Origin: Pontibacillus marinus BH030004 = DSM 16465
Lineage (GTDB): Bacteria > Bacillota > Bacilli > Bacillales > BH030062
Assembly: GCF_000425225.1 (NCBI RefSeq)
Contig: NZ_AULJ01000032.1
Coordinates: forward strand, 19,057-83,056
Length of the DNA stretch: 64,000 nucleotides
Direction of reading: 5' to 3'
Of this stretch, positions 8,859 through 16,875 are shown one piece after another; the stretch's first letter is position 1; the number at the start of each line of letters is the position of its first letter. The notes under the pieces were generated by a model, which did no database searches, had not been told where the DNA came from, and saw only the letters and a list, made by a program, of their open reading frames with translations. The position numbers were made by a program, and so were the translations under genes.

Positions 8859-9212
8859 ATGGTGAAAAAATTGGCTGTCCTTATGATTAGTGTGATGACC
8901 CTATTCGTTTTAGGAGCATGTGGGTTTACAGTTGAACAACACGAAGAAATGGGTGGAGGTTCAACAAGTGAAAATGCTGGAACTATGCCTGCTGGTCAGG
9001 AGGCACCGGAGCAAATGGGTGTGTTACAAGAAATTCAGTCTTCAGGGGATGTCGTGATCACAGTAGATGGGCAAGATGTAATGTACCGTTTATCAGAGGA
9101 TGCTAAAGCTCAAATTGAGAATGAGGATGTAAAAGATGGTGATGAGGTAACGTTCACAACTTACTCCATTGGTGATGACCGAGAGACTATTGATAAATTC
9201 ATAATCGAATAA
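8859..9212 (+). CDS. Small secreted lipoprotein, unknown function
   Basis: This 117-residue protein has a lipoprotein signal (KKLAVLMISVMTLFVLGAC) with the acylated cysteine near residue 20. A Gly/Glu-rich linker follows, then a compact C-terminal domain (VVITVDGQDVMYRLS ... DGDEVTFTTYSIGDDRETI) that resembles a small OB/beta-barrel. The ATG at 8859 is chosen because ACAGGAGGTCG lies just upstream. The longer frame from 8670 runs through intergenic sequence and has no ribosome site. I do not recognise the family. Confidence 0.75.
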   Translation: MVKKLAVLMISVMTLFVLGACGFTVEQHEEMGGGSTSENAGTMPAGQEAPEQMGVLQEIQSSGDVVITVDGQDVMYRLSEDAKAQIENEDVKDGDEVTFTTYSIGDDRETIDKFIIE

Positions 9213-9299
9213 AAAGCATTATCCTTTGTGCATAATTTAGAGATGATTGGTATAACCTAATCCTTTTACGTTCACAATATTAATAAAGGAGGGGTATTC

Positions 9300-9431
9300 A
9301 TGTCTTTTGATTATGCAAACTTATCGGAGGAAAAAATAAAAGACCTTAAGGAATTAGAGGATAAGCATGATGTTGTTTTAATTGCTTTTGATTCAAAATA
9401 TAAAGATAAAATTGAGGAATCAGCTAAATAG
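9300..9431 (+). CDS. Small acidic protein, 43 aa
   Basis: MSFDYANLSEEKIKDLKELE begins a 43-residue soluble peptide rich in Lys/Glu, ending VVLIAFDSKYKDKIEESAK. AAAGGAGGGG is 6 bases upstream of the ATG at 9300, and a strong terminator follows 10 bases after the stop. Short conserved peptides of this type are common in Bacillus; the function is unknown. Confidence 0.7.
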   Translation: MSFDYANLSEEKIKDLKELEDKHDVVLIAFDSKYKDKIEESAK

Positions 9432-9440
9432 GATAAAAAA

Positions 9441-9474
9441 GGTGTCAGTTACAATGGACTGACACCTTTTTTAT
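9441..9474. terminator. Bidirectional terminator
   Basis: GGTGTCAGT (9441-9449) pairs with ACTGACACC (9458-9466), with a T-run on the right and an A-run on the left. It serves both the 43-aa gene and the converging SDR gene. Confidence 0.9.
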
Positions 9475-9480
9475 CAAACA

Positions 9481-10203
9481 TTAAAACGGGTTTGTCGCCC
9501 ACTGTAAGGACTGCTTAATAAAGATGCGAGGGTGTAGTTTCAGCTGAGAGACCATATATTCCGCCATATCCTCAGGTTGCATGAATTTTTCTTTATTCTG
9601 CTCATCAAGCTTTTCCCCGAAAGCAAGTTCTGTTGCGACAAGGCTTGGGTTAAGCGTGAATACGCGGATGTTATTTCTTCGTACTTCTTGCATAAGGGCT
9701 TCAGTCATACCTTGTATTGCGAATTTAGATGCACTATATGAAGTTGATCCTGCTGTACCTTTCAATCCATTACTTGAGGAGATATTAATGATATCCCCTT
9801 GATCTTTTTCAATCATTTGCGGTAAAACAGCGCGTGTAACATGATAGGTGCCATAAACATTCACCTCAAATGTATGCTTCCAGTCTTCAGGCTCGACCTC
9901 TAAGAATGATCCATGTAAACCAATCCCTGCATTATTGATCAAAATATCAGCAGAGCCAAGGTTTTGTTGTAAATTAGCGACTGCTTGATTGACTTTCTCC
10001 ATATCAGAGATGTCCACAGCTTCATAGCTAGCGTTAACACCAAGTGCTTTTGCCTGTTCAGCAACTTCTTTTAGCTTGCTTTCCGTACGAGCAATCAACC
10101 CTACATGTACACCTTCTTTAGCAAACTCCAGAGCAGTAGAGCGACCAATGCCACTGCCAGCTCCTGTAATATATGCAACTTTGCCTCTTATATCTTGTCC
10201 CAT
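9481..10203 (-). CDS. Short-chain dehydrogenase (YoxD/FabG-like)
   Basis: This 240-residue classical SDR shows the cofactor motif TGAGSGIGR with an arginine-rich segment favouring NADPH (LIARTESKLKEV). NNAGIG, the catalytic Ser in ISSSNG and YSASKFA (Tyr and Lys) follow. It reads like the B. subtilis 3-ketoacyl-ACP-reductase-like YoxD; the true substrate is unknown. The longer frame starts with TTG at 10209. I chose the ATG at 10203, which lies 7 bases after GGGAG on the minus strand. It stands alone between a terminator and a divergent gene. Confidence 0.85.
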   Translation of the reverse strand: MGQDIRGKVAYITGAGSGIGRSTALEFAKEGVHVGLIARTESKLKEVAEQAKALGVNASYEAVDISDMEKVNQAVANLQQNLGSADILINNAGIGLHGSFLEVEPEDWKHTFEVNVYGTYHVTRAVLPQMIEKDQGDIINISSSNGLKGTAGSTSYSASKFAIQGMTEALMQEVRRNNIRVFTLNPSLVATELAFGEKLDEQNKEKFMQPEDMAEYMVSQLKLHPRIFIKQSLQWATNPF

Positions 10204-10350
10204 TTTCAACTCCCTTTCTTTAGTTCTTAAGAATAAGTGTAAGATCTGGAGAGTGGAGATTCAAAGATAACGGTTTAAAAAATAATCATGTATAATGCAG
10301 GGTACAATAATAAAAAGAGGATAAAATCAGAGAAGGGTGGTCTTTTACCG

Positions 10351-11007
10351 ATGAGAGTAAAAATGGAATTAATCTATAAATCGCCAAAAGGCAATGAAAC
10401 AACATTTATCTCTGAGGAAATGTTAGCTGGCAAAGCTCTTGTCCTAGCTGAGGACATTGAGAAAACAGGTCGCATGAAAGATGTAACGTTTATAGATCCT
10501 AAAGAAAACACCTGGAACTTAAAAGAACTAAGAGAATTCATGAAGGGAATTCAAACAGAACCACACAATATCAAGGTCTATTTTGATGGTGGTTATAATC
10601 TTGAAACGAGGACCTCAGGTTTAGGGTGCGTGATCTATTATGAACAGAATGGAAAATCCTATCGGTTAAGAAAAAATGCAAAAGTGGAGGAACTGGAATC
10701 AAATAATGAGGCTGAATATGCTGCGCTTCATCTCGGCCTTCAAGAATTAGAGTTTTTGGGCGTCGAGCATCAAACAGTAGAGGTGATTGGTGATTCAAAG
10801 GTGGTCATTAATCAATTAACAGACGAATGGCCAGTACTAGAAGAAGAATTATCTAGATGGGCGGATCGGATAGAAGAGAATATGGGGGAGATCAATATTA
10901 CTCCAGAATATAAAGCTGTTTCTCGAAAAGAAAACAATGAGGCTGATAGGCTCGCATCTCAAGCTTTAAAGGGTGTGGAAGTATCGAGTAAGATTGAGAT
11001 TAACTAA
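10351..11007 (+). CDS. RNase H-like (reverse-transcriptase-like) protein, YpeP type
   Basis: A ~70-residue N-terminal domain precedes an RNase HI fold that starts near KVYFDGGYN. The four acidic RNase H positions are visible: Asp in YFDGG, Glu in SNNEAEYAAL, Asp in VIGDSKVV, and Asp in NNEADRLASQAL. This arrangement matches B. subtilis YpeP-like proteins, for which RNA/DNA-hybrid cleavage has been questioned. The ATG at 10351 (218 aa) follows GAAGGGTGGT; an upstream ATG at 10288 lacks a ribosome site. A weak inverted repeat lies downstream at 11056-11087. Confidence 0.8.
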   Translation: MRVKMELIYKSPKGNETTFISEEMLAGKALVLAEDIEKTGRMKDVTFIDPKENTWNLKELREFMKGIQTEPHNIKVYFDGGYNLETRTSGLGCVIYYEQNGKSYRLRKNAKVEELESNNEAEYAALHLGLQELEFLGVEHQTVEVIGDSKVVINQLTDEWPVLEEELSRWADRIEENMGEINITPEYKAVSRKENNEADRLASQALKGVEVSSKIEIN

Positions 11008-11094
11008 GGTGGTTTTTTATGGAAAACTATCTGTGGATAGAACATGAATGGAAATAAGGTCTCTCAAAATGGTAATAAGGAGACCTTAAATAAG

Positions 11095-11574
11095 CTATAT
11101 ACAAGGTGGTAATATAAATTCTCCTTGTATCGTTACAATTTGTTCATCGACACATAATTCAGAATCCATAATCTCTTTATCTGCATCTATTGAAATCTCG
11201 CATTCGTTAATAAAACAGAGTTGATCTTCTTCTGGACATTTTATATTCATTACTTGATTAACGCAGACAGTATCTTGACAACAAAGGTAGGTTATTTGTT
11301 CACATGAATTTTGGACCTCAATAGCAACTAAATAGGGAATAGAACCTACTGCTGAAATTGTAGTAAGCTCAGCATTGCACTCAATTTGTTGTTCACTATT
11401 ACATGGGTCTGTAACATCAATTGATTCTTCACAAGTTCCTATAATAGTAGTTAAGCAATTAGGATCAAACGTAATTTCAGGTGGAGTACATACAATATCT
11501 AGGTGAGCAGGCACAATGATCTGGCAGCAAAATGGAACTCTGTTGTTACAAGATATTGATTGACAATTCACCAT
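11095..11574 (-). CDS. Cysteine-rich protein, family member 1
   Basis: This 159-residue protein has about 20 cysteines and no signal peptide or membrane segment. It starts MVNCQSISCNNRVPFCCQI and shares a layout with the next two genes. That layout is an FCC-x-I-x-(V/L)P block near the N-terminus, F(D/N)PxCL, a DPC segment, a G(S/C)IP(Y/F) block, VxN...LCC-x-D-x-VC, and a final LPxC. I do not recognise the family. Abundant cysteines and the lack of a signal suggest a cross-linked spore-surface structure, but this is only inference. It is the last of three co-oriented genes. Confidence 0.65.
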   Translation of the reverse strand: MVNCQSISCNNRVPFCCQIIVPAHLDIVCTPPEITFDPNCLTTIIGTCEESIDVTDPCNSEQQIECNAELTTISAVGSIPYLVAIEVQNSCEQITYLCCQDTVCVNQVMNIKCPEEDQLCFINECEISIDADKEIMDSELCVDEQIVTIQGEFILPPCI

Positions 11575-11591
11575 AATTCACAACTCCTTTC

Positions 11592-12407
11592 TTATGTGGG
11601 ACAAGTTGTCGTTACGGTTGCTGTAATTTTAACGAAATTTCTTTCAGGACATTCTAATGACTCCACCTGATTTGCGCTTGGATCTAATATGCCAATAACA
11701 TTACAAAAGTCGATATTATCGCAGTTGTTTCTAGTACGACACTCAAGGTCAATGCCGCACACTACATCAGAACAACATAACCAACTTGTTCTACCGCAAT
11801 CATTTTTCACTTGTATGGCTACTTGGATAGGGATACATCCTTTAATGAGAATACTATTTCCATTATTATCACAATCAAGACATTCGGGATTAAAACTAAT
11901 TTTGGGTGTAGAGGAAGCGAGAGATAGATAGCTAGGAAGACTAATTGTACAACAAAAGTCAGGATTAGGATCACAAGTGGGACCGATTAAGGGTCTGGTA
12001 CTGGTTTGAAATGTAGGTGTTCCGGCTTTAAATCCAACATTGACACACCCTTCAAATAACTCTCCTGCAAAAGTGACACAAAATCTTATTGCAGGGTCAT
12101 TTGCATTATTCCCAACTGATTCATTAAATTTAACTCCAACTAAGTTGACTTGACCGGATTGAGGGGCAGACACCTTCTCGTAGTCTGCGCTTTCCACATT
12201 TCCATTTGGAAGTACTTGTTTTGTACTTTCAACAATAGAAAATTCATCTGCAGGACAATCAACTTCTAATACCCAATTACTCAACTCATTTTCACTAGTC
12301 CCTAGCCCTTTCACATCATAGCAAAAAGTTGTGTTCGAACCATTGTAATTTCTACTAACAAATGTAAATGTGTAACCATTAAGAGTAACTGTATTTGTAC
12401 ATGGCAT
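11592..12407 (-). CDS. Cysteine-rich protein, family member 2, with extra N-terminal domain
   Basis: The 271-residue product has two parts. Residues ~1-145 form a Ser/Asn/Thr-rich beta-type domain (TVTLNGYTFTFVSRNYNGS, then WVLEVDCP and RFCVTFAGELFEGCVNVGFK). Residues ~150-271 match the cysteine-rich domain of the two neighbours (DFCCTISLPSYL, FNPECLDC, GCIPIQVAIQVKN, LCCSDVVC). The N-terminal domain resembles a carbohydrate- or surface-type beta-sandwich by eye only. GGAAGGAGG precedes the ATG, and the gene ends just before the next one's ribosome site. Confidence 0.65.
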   Translation of the reverse strand: MPCTNTVTLNGYTFTFVSRNYNGSNTTFCYDVKGLGTSENELSNWVLEVDCPADEFSIVESTKQVLPNGNVESADYEKVSAPQSGQVNLVGVKFNESVGNNANDPAIRFCVTFAGELFEGCVNVGFKAGTPTFQTSTRPLIGPTCDPNPDFCCTISLPSYLSLASSTPKISFNPECLDCDNNGNSILIKGCIPIQVAIQVKNDCGRTSWLCCSDVVCGIDLECRTRNNCDNIDFCNVIGILDPSANQVESLECPERNFVKITATVTTTCPT

Positions 12408-12440
12408 CCAGTGGAACCTCCTTCCTTATAAAGCTAATTG

Positions 12441-12468
12441 AAAAGGGTAGAATAGACCCTACCCTTTT
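12441..12468 (-). terminator. Terminator after the first cysteine-rich gene
   Basis: AAAAGGGTAG (12441-12450) pairs with CTACCCTTTT (12459-12468). It lies between the genes at 12484-12981 and 11592-12407, so the second gene may depend on readthrough or its own promoter. Confidence 0.75.
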
Positions 12469-12483
12469 GTCTTTTAATTGTGA

Positions 12484-12981
12484 TTATGCTTCTGCTGGTG
12501 CTGGACATGATGGAAGAGTGATTGTTCCAGAAATCTCATAAATTGTGTCATTGCAACTAGTGCCTATCATAATAGGGGAATTAATGTTAGTTACTCTACT
12601 TGTATCAAAATCAATACCATCACATACCCCTTCACTAGAACAACTTGAACATAGAATTCTGTCTACACAAACTGTTCCTGTGCACCCCACTGAAGTACTG
12701 GTGCCGTTACTTGAATTGGTTACTGGTTGTGCTAAATAAAATGGAATACATCCCTCTGCCTTAACCACATCAATAACTACATCACAACTCAGCGGATTTT
12801 CTCCATCACATGGATCCGGAATTGAAACGTCTTGTTGAGTACATTGCTCAACAACACATTTAAGAGCACTCGTTTCAATTCCCACTGTTGCTGTACCATT
12901 TAAAGTGAAGTTGCTAGGAACCACCACCGTACAACAAAAATCTACTTCATTTCCACACGTCAAATCACTACAATTAACCAT
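12484..12981 (-). CDS. Cysteine-rich protein, family member 3
   Basis: This 165-residue protein is transcribed first of the three. It begins MVNCSDLTCGNEVDFCCTV and carries the same ordered blocks as its neighbours: VVPSNF, a CVVEQC segment, IPDPCDGENPLSC, EGCIPFYLAQPVTN, CTGTVCVDRI and a terminal LPSCPAP. AGGAGGAATTTAG precedes the ATG. There is no export signal. The family is unknown to me; assembly of a disulphide-linked surface or spore layer is an inference from composition. Confidence 0.65.
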   Translation of the reverse strand: MVNCSDLTCGNEVDFCCTVVVPSNFTLNGTATVGIETSALKCVVEQCTQQDVSIPDPCDGENPLSCDVVIDVVKAEGCIPFYLAQPVTNSSNGTSTSVGCTGTVCVDRILCSSCSSEGVCDGIDFDTSRVTNINSPIMIGTSCNDTIYEISGTITLPSCPAPAEA

Positions 12982-13161
12982 CTAAATTCCTCCTAAAATT
13001 TTTTGGATTAATCTACTTTTACTATCTTAGGATTTTCTCCCAAAATAATAATCTTGTAGATCATCACGTTATAGCTAATGCAATTATAAAAAGAATAGAT
13101 ACGGCTAATTTACCATTAATTTAGAAAATAATGTTAAATGATAAATTTGCTTATGTTAAAA

Positions 13162-13392
13162 CTAGTTGTTATTCTTAGTGAATAAATTTTTTATTTTTTG
13201 TAAAAAGCTCTTTTTTCTTTGAGGTTCTGCATTTTCTTCAGTTAGAAGGGGAGCATTAGTAGGTTTTTTTGAGCTTTCTTCTTGTCGATTAATATTCTTC
13301 GTAACTTTTGAATAGCTTCTTCGTGTATTTCTAGTACTGCTATCATGTACTCTTTTCGTACACCCACATTCTTTTCTTGATCTTTTATCCAT
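13162..13392 (-). CDS. Small basic protein, 76 aa
   Basis: MDKRSRKECGCTKRVHDSS begins a very basic 76-residue protein with a CGC motif, a Ser/Arg/Lys-rich middle and an amphipathic basic C-terminus (KKSFLQKIKNLFTKNNN). AAGGGAGGG precedes the ATG. It lies upstream of, and in the same direction as, the cysteine-rich genes. A role alongside them, for example as a spore-associated scaffold, is possible but unproven. Confidence 0.55.
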   Translation of the reverse strand: MDKRSRKECGCTKRVHDSSTRNTRRSYSKVTKNINRQEESSKKPTNAPLLTEENAEPQRKKSFLQKIKNLFTKNNN

Positions 13393-13756
13393 ATTAAAAA
13401 CCCTCCCTTAATTCAATAGTTCGTTTTAGAATATGTAATAAAGTTTAAGAATGAAGGTGCACTTTACCTATTACATATAAAAATGAATGAGAAAAGATAG
13501 AAAATGTGTGAATGTACAACTATCTATTCGGTTATAAAAGTACGATTGAGATCACGTAAAAACCATTTAAAAAAGCACCTGCATCAACTTGCAGGTGCTT
13601 TGCTTTTAAGAAGAAGATTATTCGACGAAAACCGGGGAGTTACAGACGCCACCTGTTAAGCATAGTTATTTTTTCAAAGCAGAACCTTTGAATTAGAAGG
13701 ATTACATAAACGAAAGTAGAATATTAATTAAAAGATCAAAGTGGAGGTAGAGCTTC
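13393..13756. other. Intergenic region upstream of two divergent genes
   Basis: This stretch contains a strong hairpin at 13572-13601 (described separately) but no credible coding frame. The rest is AT-rich, and no riboswitch or RNA gene was recognised. Confidence 0.45.
13572..13608 (+). terminator. Isolated terminator-like hairpin
   Basis: AAAGCACCTGC (13572-13582) pairs with GCAGGTGCTTT (13591-13601), followed by GCTTTT. No gene ends just before it, so a short unseen transcript or a lost gene may have used it. Confidence 0.7.
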
Positions 13757-14251
13757 ATGTTAAAAGATAATATTAATATTGTAACAATACCAGCGTATCG
13801 AGTGATTGGGCAGAAGTGGGAAGGTCCTTATTCTGAGGTTCCTAAATTAAAAAATGTAATAGCTAGTGTGAGTGAAAGAGTAGGAGAGTTAGAGTATGCG
13901 GTAAATCCAAAACTACAATTAGGTTTATCTTATAATTTAAGACAAGATGGATTTGTGCATTATTCAGGATATGAAGTTACAGATGATCAGCCGATTCCTG
14001 AAGGTATGCTAGAGTTTCAGGTTCCGGAAATGACCTATTTAATAACCGAACATGAAAAGGGTCAAAACATTGGTCAATCCTATGAAGAAATCTATCAATG
14101 GATAAAAGAGAATGGGTATGTTCCTTTTCAAGAGAAAGATGAAGAGTATTATGATAAGTTACCGATCAAACATGAACGTTATCCGGCCGATCGAGACTTA
14201 GATGATCCTCATTTTGATATTTTGATTCCTATTTCAAAGCAGAATCAATAG
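13757..14251 (+). CDS. GyrI-like small-molecule-binding (effector-binding) protein
   Basis: This single-domain 164-residue protein resembles the GyrI-like/AraC effector-binding fold. It has two similar beta-alpha-beta halves, and the typical segments are IPAYRVIGQKWEGPYSEVP, the central YEVTDDQPIPEGMLEFQVPEMTYL, and the C-terminal HFDILIPI. Such stand-alone domains bind or hydrolyse small hydrophobic ligands. GGAGGTAGAG precedes the ATG. It has no DNA-binding domain, so it is probably not a transcription regulator. Confidence 0.75.
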   Translation: MLKDNINIVTIPAYRVIGQKWEGPYSEVPKLKNVIASVSERVGELEYAVNPKLQLGLSYNLRQDGFVHYSGYEVTDDQPIPEGMLEFQVPEMTYLITEHEKGQNIGQSYEEIYQWIKENGYVPFQEKDEEYYDKLPIKHERYPADRDLDDPHFDILIPISKQNQ

Positions 14252-14252
14252 A

Positions 14253-14286
14253 AAAAGGTGAGCCATAAATAGCTCACCCTTTTTTA
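14253..14286. terminator. Bidirectional terminator
   Basis: AAAAAGGTGAGC (14253-14264) pairs with GCTCACCCTTTTTT (14273-14286), with one G-T pair. It separates the GyrI-like gene from the converging guaC. Confidence 0.9.
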
Positions 14287-15270
14287 TTAGTAAACTTTAT
14301 CTCCATTAAAAATAGAGTTCTTCACCACAACATAGTCCACGTGACGAATGGAATCCAATGTGCTACCACCTGCATAGGAGATTGCGGATTGAAGATCTTG
14401 TTCCATTTCTTCTAACGTGTCTTTTAAAGATCCTTTATGCTCAACGAACATTTTCTTTCCTTCCACGTTCTTCTTTTCACCTTTTTGGAACTCAGAAGCG
14501 GAACCGAAATATTCTTTATATAGCTTTCCGTCTTTTTCGACTGTCTCACCTGGGGATTCTTCGTGCCCTGCAAAAAGTGATCCAATCATGACCATGGTTG
14601 CTCCGAAGCGGATCGATTTAGCAACATCACCATGTGTTCGAATGCCACCATCAGCAATGATTGGTTTGCTGGCTGCTTTTGCACACCAACGGAGAGCTGC
14701 TAACTGCCAGCCTCCTGTTCCGAAGCCAGTTTTAATCTTAGTAATACAAACCTTACCAGGTCCAATTCCAACTTTTGTTGCATCTGCACCTGCATTTTCT
14801 AACTCTCTAACAGCTTCTGGTGTTCCCACATTACCAGCAATAACAAACGTTTTGGGTAAGTGTTTTTTGATATGTTGAATCATTTCAATAACAGCATTTG
14901 AATGACCGTGCGCAATATCGATCGTAATGAATTCTGGAAGCAGTCCTTCATGTGCTAACGCTTCAACGAATCCGTACTCTTCTTGTTTTACTCCGACAGA
15001 GATGGATGCGATCAATTCACGAGCATGCATGTCTTGAATAAATGCCTTTCTTGTTTCGGGCTCAAAACGGTGCATGACATAAAAGTATCCATTTTCCGCA
15101 AGAGATGTTGAGACTTCTTCATCTATAATGGTCTGCATATTGGCAGGTACTACTGGTAGTTTAAAAGAATGGCCACCTAACGTTATGGATGTATCACATT
15201 CAGAACGGCTGTTCACCACACATTTTGCAGGAATTAATTGAACATCTTCATAATCAAATACATTTTCCAC
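14287..15270 (-). CDS. guaC: GMP reductase
   Basis: GuaC deaminates GMP to IMP with NADPH in purine salvage. The 327-residue sequence is a near match to B. subtilis GuaC throughout: [43 protein letters not shown], the catalytic-cysteine loop GPGKVCITK and the C-terminal SIFNGDKVY. The start is a GTG at 15270, because AGGGGTG on the minus strand is correctly spaced for it and the B. subtilis protein begins MENVFDYED. An in-frame GTG at 15279 overlaps the ribosome site. The large 21-bp repeat array lies upstream of its promoter region. Confidence 0.95.
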   Translation of the reverse strand: MENVFDYEDVQLIPAKCVVNSRSECDTSITLGGHSFKLPVVPANMQTIIDEEVSTSLAENGYFYVMHRFEPETRKAFIQDMHARELIASISVGVKQEEYGFVEALAHEGLLPEFITIDIAHGHSNAVIEMIQHIKKHLPKTFVIAGNVGTPEAVRELENAGADATKVGIGPGKVCITKIKTGFGTGGWQLAALRWCAKAASKPIIADGGIRTHGDVAKSIRFGATMVMIGSLFAGHEESPGETVEKDGKLYKEYFGSASEFQKGEKKNVEGKKMFVEHKGSLKDTLEEMEQDLQSAISYAGGSTLDSIRHVDYVVVKNSIFNGDKVY

Positions 15271-15444
15271 GAAAAACACCCCTAAAAGACGAATGATTTT
15301 TAATTGGTTTAAATAATTGTTCGTACATTGTGTAATTTACATGATTTTGGGTGATTTGTCAAAGGGGATCTTAACGATTGTTTGGGTTGGCGTTGATATT
15401 GTTCGTGTTTTGGTGGGGGAAGGGGGCTCAGTGTTACGAAAACA

Positions 15445-15785
15445 GAGCTGATCCGCTCGCAAATGAGCCTGACCGCCCGGAAACCGAGCTGCGCCGCCTG
15501 GAAATGGAGTTGGCCCGCCCGCAAACCGAGCTGCGCCGCCTGAAAATGGAGTTGGTCCGCCCGAAAACCGAGCTGCGCCGCCTGAAAATAGAGTTGGTCC
15601 GCCCGAAAATCGCCCCGCCCCGCTCGCAAACGGAGCCGTCCCGCTCGCAAATCCAGCTGCACCGCTCGGAAACAGGGTTGGCCCGCTCGCAAACGAGCCG
15701 CCCCGCTCGCAAACGGTGCTGAGCCGCTCGCAAAAGAGCCGCACCCGCTCGCAAACGGTGCCGACCCGCTCGCAAACAGCACCCC
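15445..15785. repeat. GC-rich tandem array A, 21-bp unit (~16 copies)
   Basis: Units of exactly 21 bases repeat about 16 times with variation, for example GAGCTGCGCCGCCTGAAAAT and GAGTTGGTCCGCCCGAAAAC, each plus one base. The most constant core is CCGC(T/C)CGCAAA. The array is far richer in G+C than the flanks. Because the period is a multiple of three and stops are absent, several long frames are open on both strands. None has a proper ribosome site, so I treat it as non-coding. It sits between the starts of guaC and the end of gltC. Confidence 0.85.
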
Positions 15786-15823
15786 CACAGCTCAGAAAAC
15801 AGCCCCAAACCCGCAATACCTTC

Positions 15824-16726
15824 CTACTGATAACTCTGCAACCGATCAAAGAAGTCTCTAACAAACTGATAGAACACCTTTTCTGATGGAGCTAATTCTC
15901 GATTCTTAGGTGAGATAATTCCCACTGTTCGTTTAACTTCTGGTACTTGGATCGGAAGTTTAACAGTAAATCGAGGGGTAGAGTTATAGAATGTACTATC
16001 AGGTAAAAGCGTCACACCCATTCCTGCTGAAACCAAACCCTTGATGGCATCAAGGTCAACCCCTTCAGAGGAAACGTTAGGTGTGAAGCCGGCTTGCTTA
16101 CATGCATTCATCGCGATGTCGCGTAATATATAACCTTCAGGGAAAAGTACGAATGAATCATTCTTTAAATCACTTAAAAGCAATTGATCCCTTTCAGCTA
16201 AAGGGTGATTATCTGGAATAAGCGCCGAAATGTTTTCGGTAAATAAAATATGGCTATCGATGTCTGGATCTTCTCTTGGTACAGGTCCTAGAAAAGCCAA
16301 ATCAATTTCGCGTTTTTTTACAGAATCAATTAAATATTGATAAGAGCCCTGACGTAAATGGAAATCAACATTCGGATGTTGATTTTTAAAGGATGATATA
16401 ACGGTAGGGAGAGAGTGGTTCGCTAGACTGGTAGGAAACCCAATCCGGATTTGTCCGCGGTCTGGATCCAAATATTCCTCCACCTGCTTTGTAGCATGTT
16501 CGATCGCTTTCATAGCTGTTTTCGTATGGTCGAAGAAGATGGCCCCGATTGGAGTTAGTTTTATGTTTCTTCCTTCACGTACAAATAGTTTAACTCCAAG
16601 TTCCGCCTCAAGATTAGCAATTTGCCGACTGATGGCAGATTGAGCTACGTGTAAATCGGCTGCTGCTTCTGAAATGTGCTCTCGTTTTGCTACTTCCATG
16701 AAATAATGTAGTTGTTTTAACTCCAT
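15824..16726 (-). CDS. gltC: LysR-type activator of glutamate synthase
   Basis: This 300-residue LTTR is highly similar to B. subtilis GltC, the activator of gltAB. The N-terminal winged helix reads MELKQLHYFMEVAKREHISE with AQSAISRQIANLE. The effector domain has IGFPTSLANHSLPTVIS and GLVSAGMGVTLLP. The start at 16726 is chosen because GGAGG (16739-16735) is 8 bases upstream and the family begins MEL; ATGs at 16729 and 16741 are in frame. It is divergent from gltA with a 149-base control region. In B. subtilis, GltC is inhibited by glutamate dehydrogenase; that is known biology, not seen here. Confidence 0.95.
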   Translation of the reverse strand: MELKQLHYFMEVAKREHISEAAADLHVAQSAISRQIANLEAELGVKLFVREGRNIKLTPIGAIFFDHTKTAMKAIEHATKQVEEYLDPDRGQIRIGFPTSLANHSLPTVISSFKNQHPNVDFHLRQGSYQYLIDSVKKREIDLAFLGPVPREDPDIDSHILFTENISALIPDNHPLAERDQLLLSDLKNDSFVLFPEGYILRDIAMNACKQAGFTPNVSSEGVDLDAIKGLVSAGMGVTLLPDSTFYNSTPRFTVKLPIQVPEVKRTVGIISPKNRELAPSEKVFYQFVRDFFDRLQSYQ

Positions 16727-16749
16727 CATGACGGCCTCCATTTCAATTC

Positions 16750-16776
16750 ATCTCAAAATTAGATCATTCCTATCTA
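16750..16776. promoter_or_regulatory. Probable GltC-binding dyads
   Basis: ATCT-N7-AGAT at 16750-16764 has the T-N11-A form of LysR boxes. It runs into a second dyad, TTAGAT (16759-16764) with ATCTAA (16772-16777). Both lie in the gltC-gltA divergent promoter region, close to the gltC start, as expected for autoregulation and gltA activation. Confidence 0.6.
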
Positions 16777-16875
16777 AATTATATATTGTTTGAATTAGTT
16801 TGAAAACTTAAAATTAAATTTAAACCTAATTAACGTATTAAAGAAAAGTTATAGATTAGAAATGGGAGGTATATT

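Noticed and set aside
15309..15864. Long open frames on both strands across array A (up to 175 codons)
   Set aside because: A 21-bp period without stop codons keeps every frame open. None has a ribosome site or non-repetitive protein sequence, so they are artefacts of the repeat.
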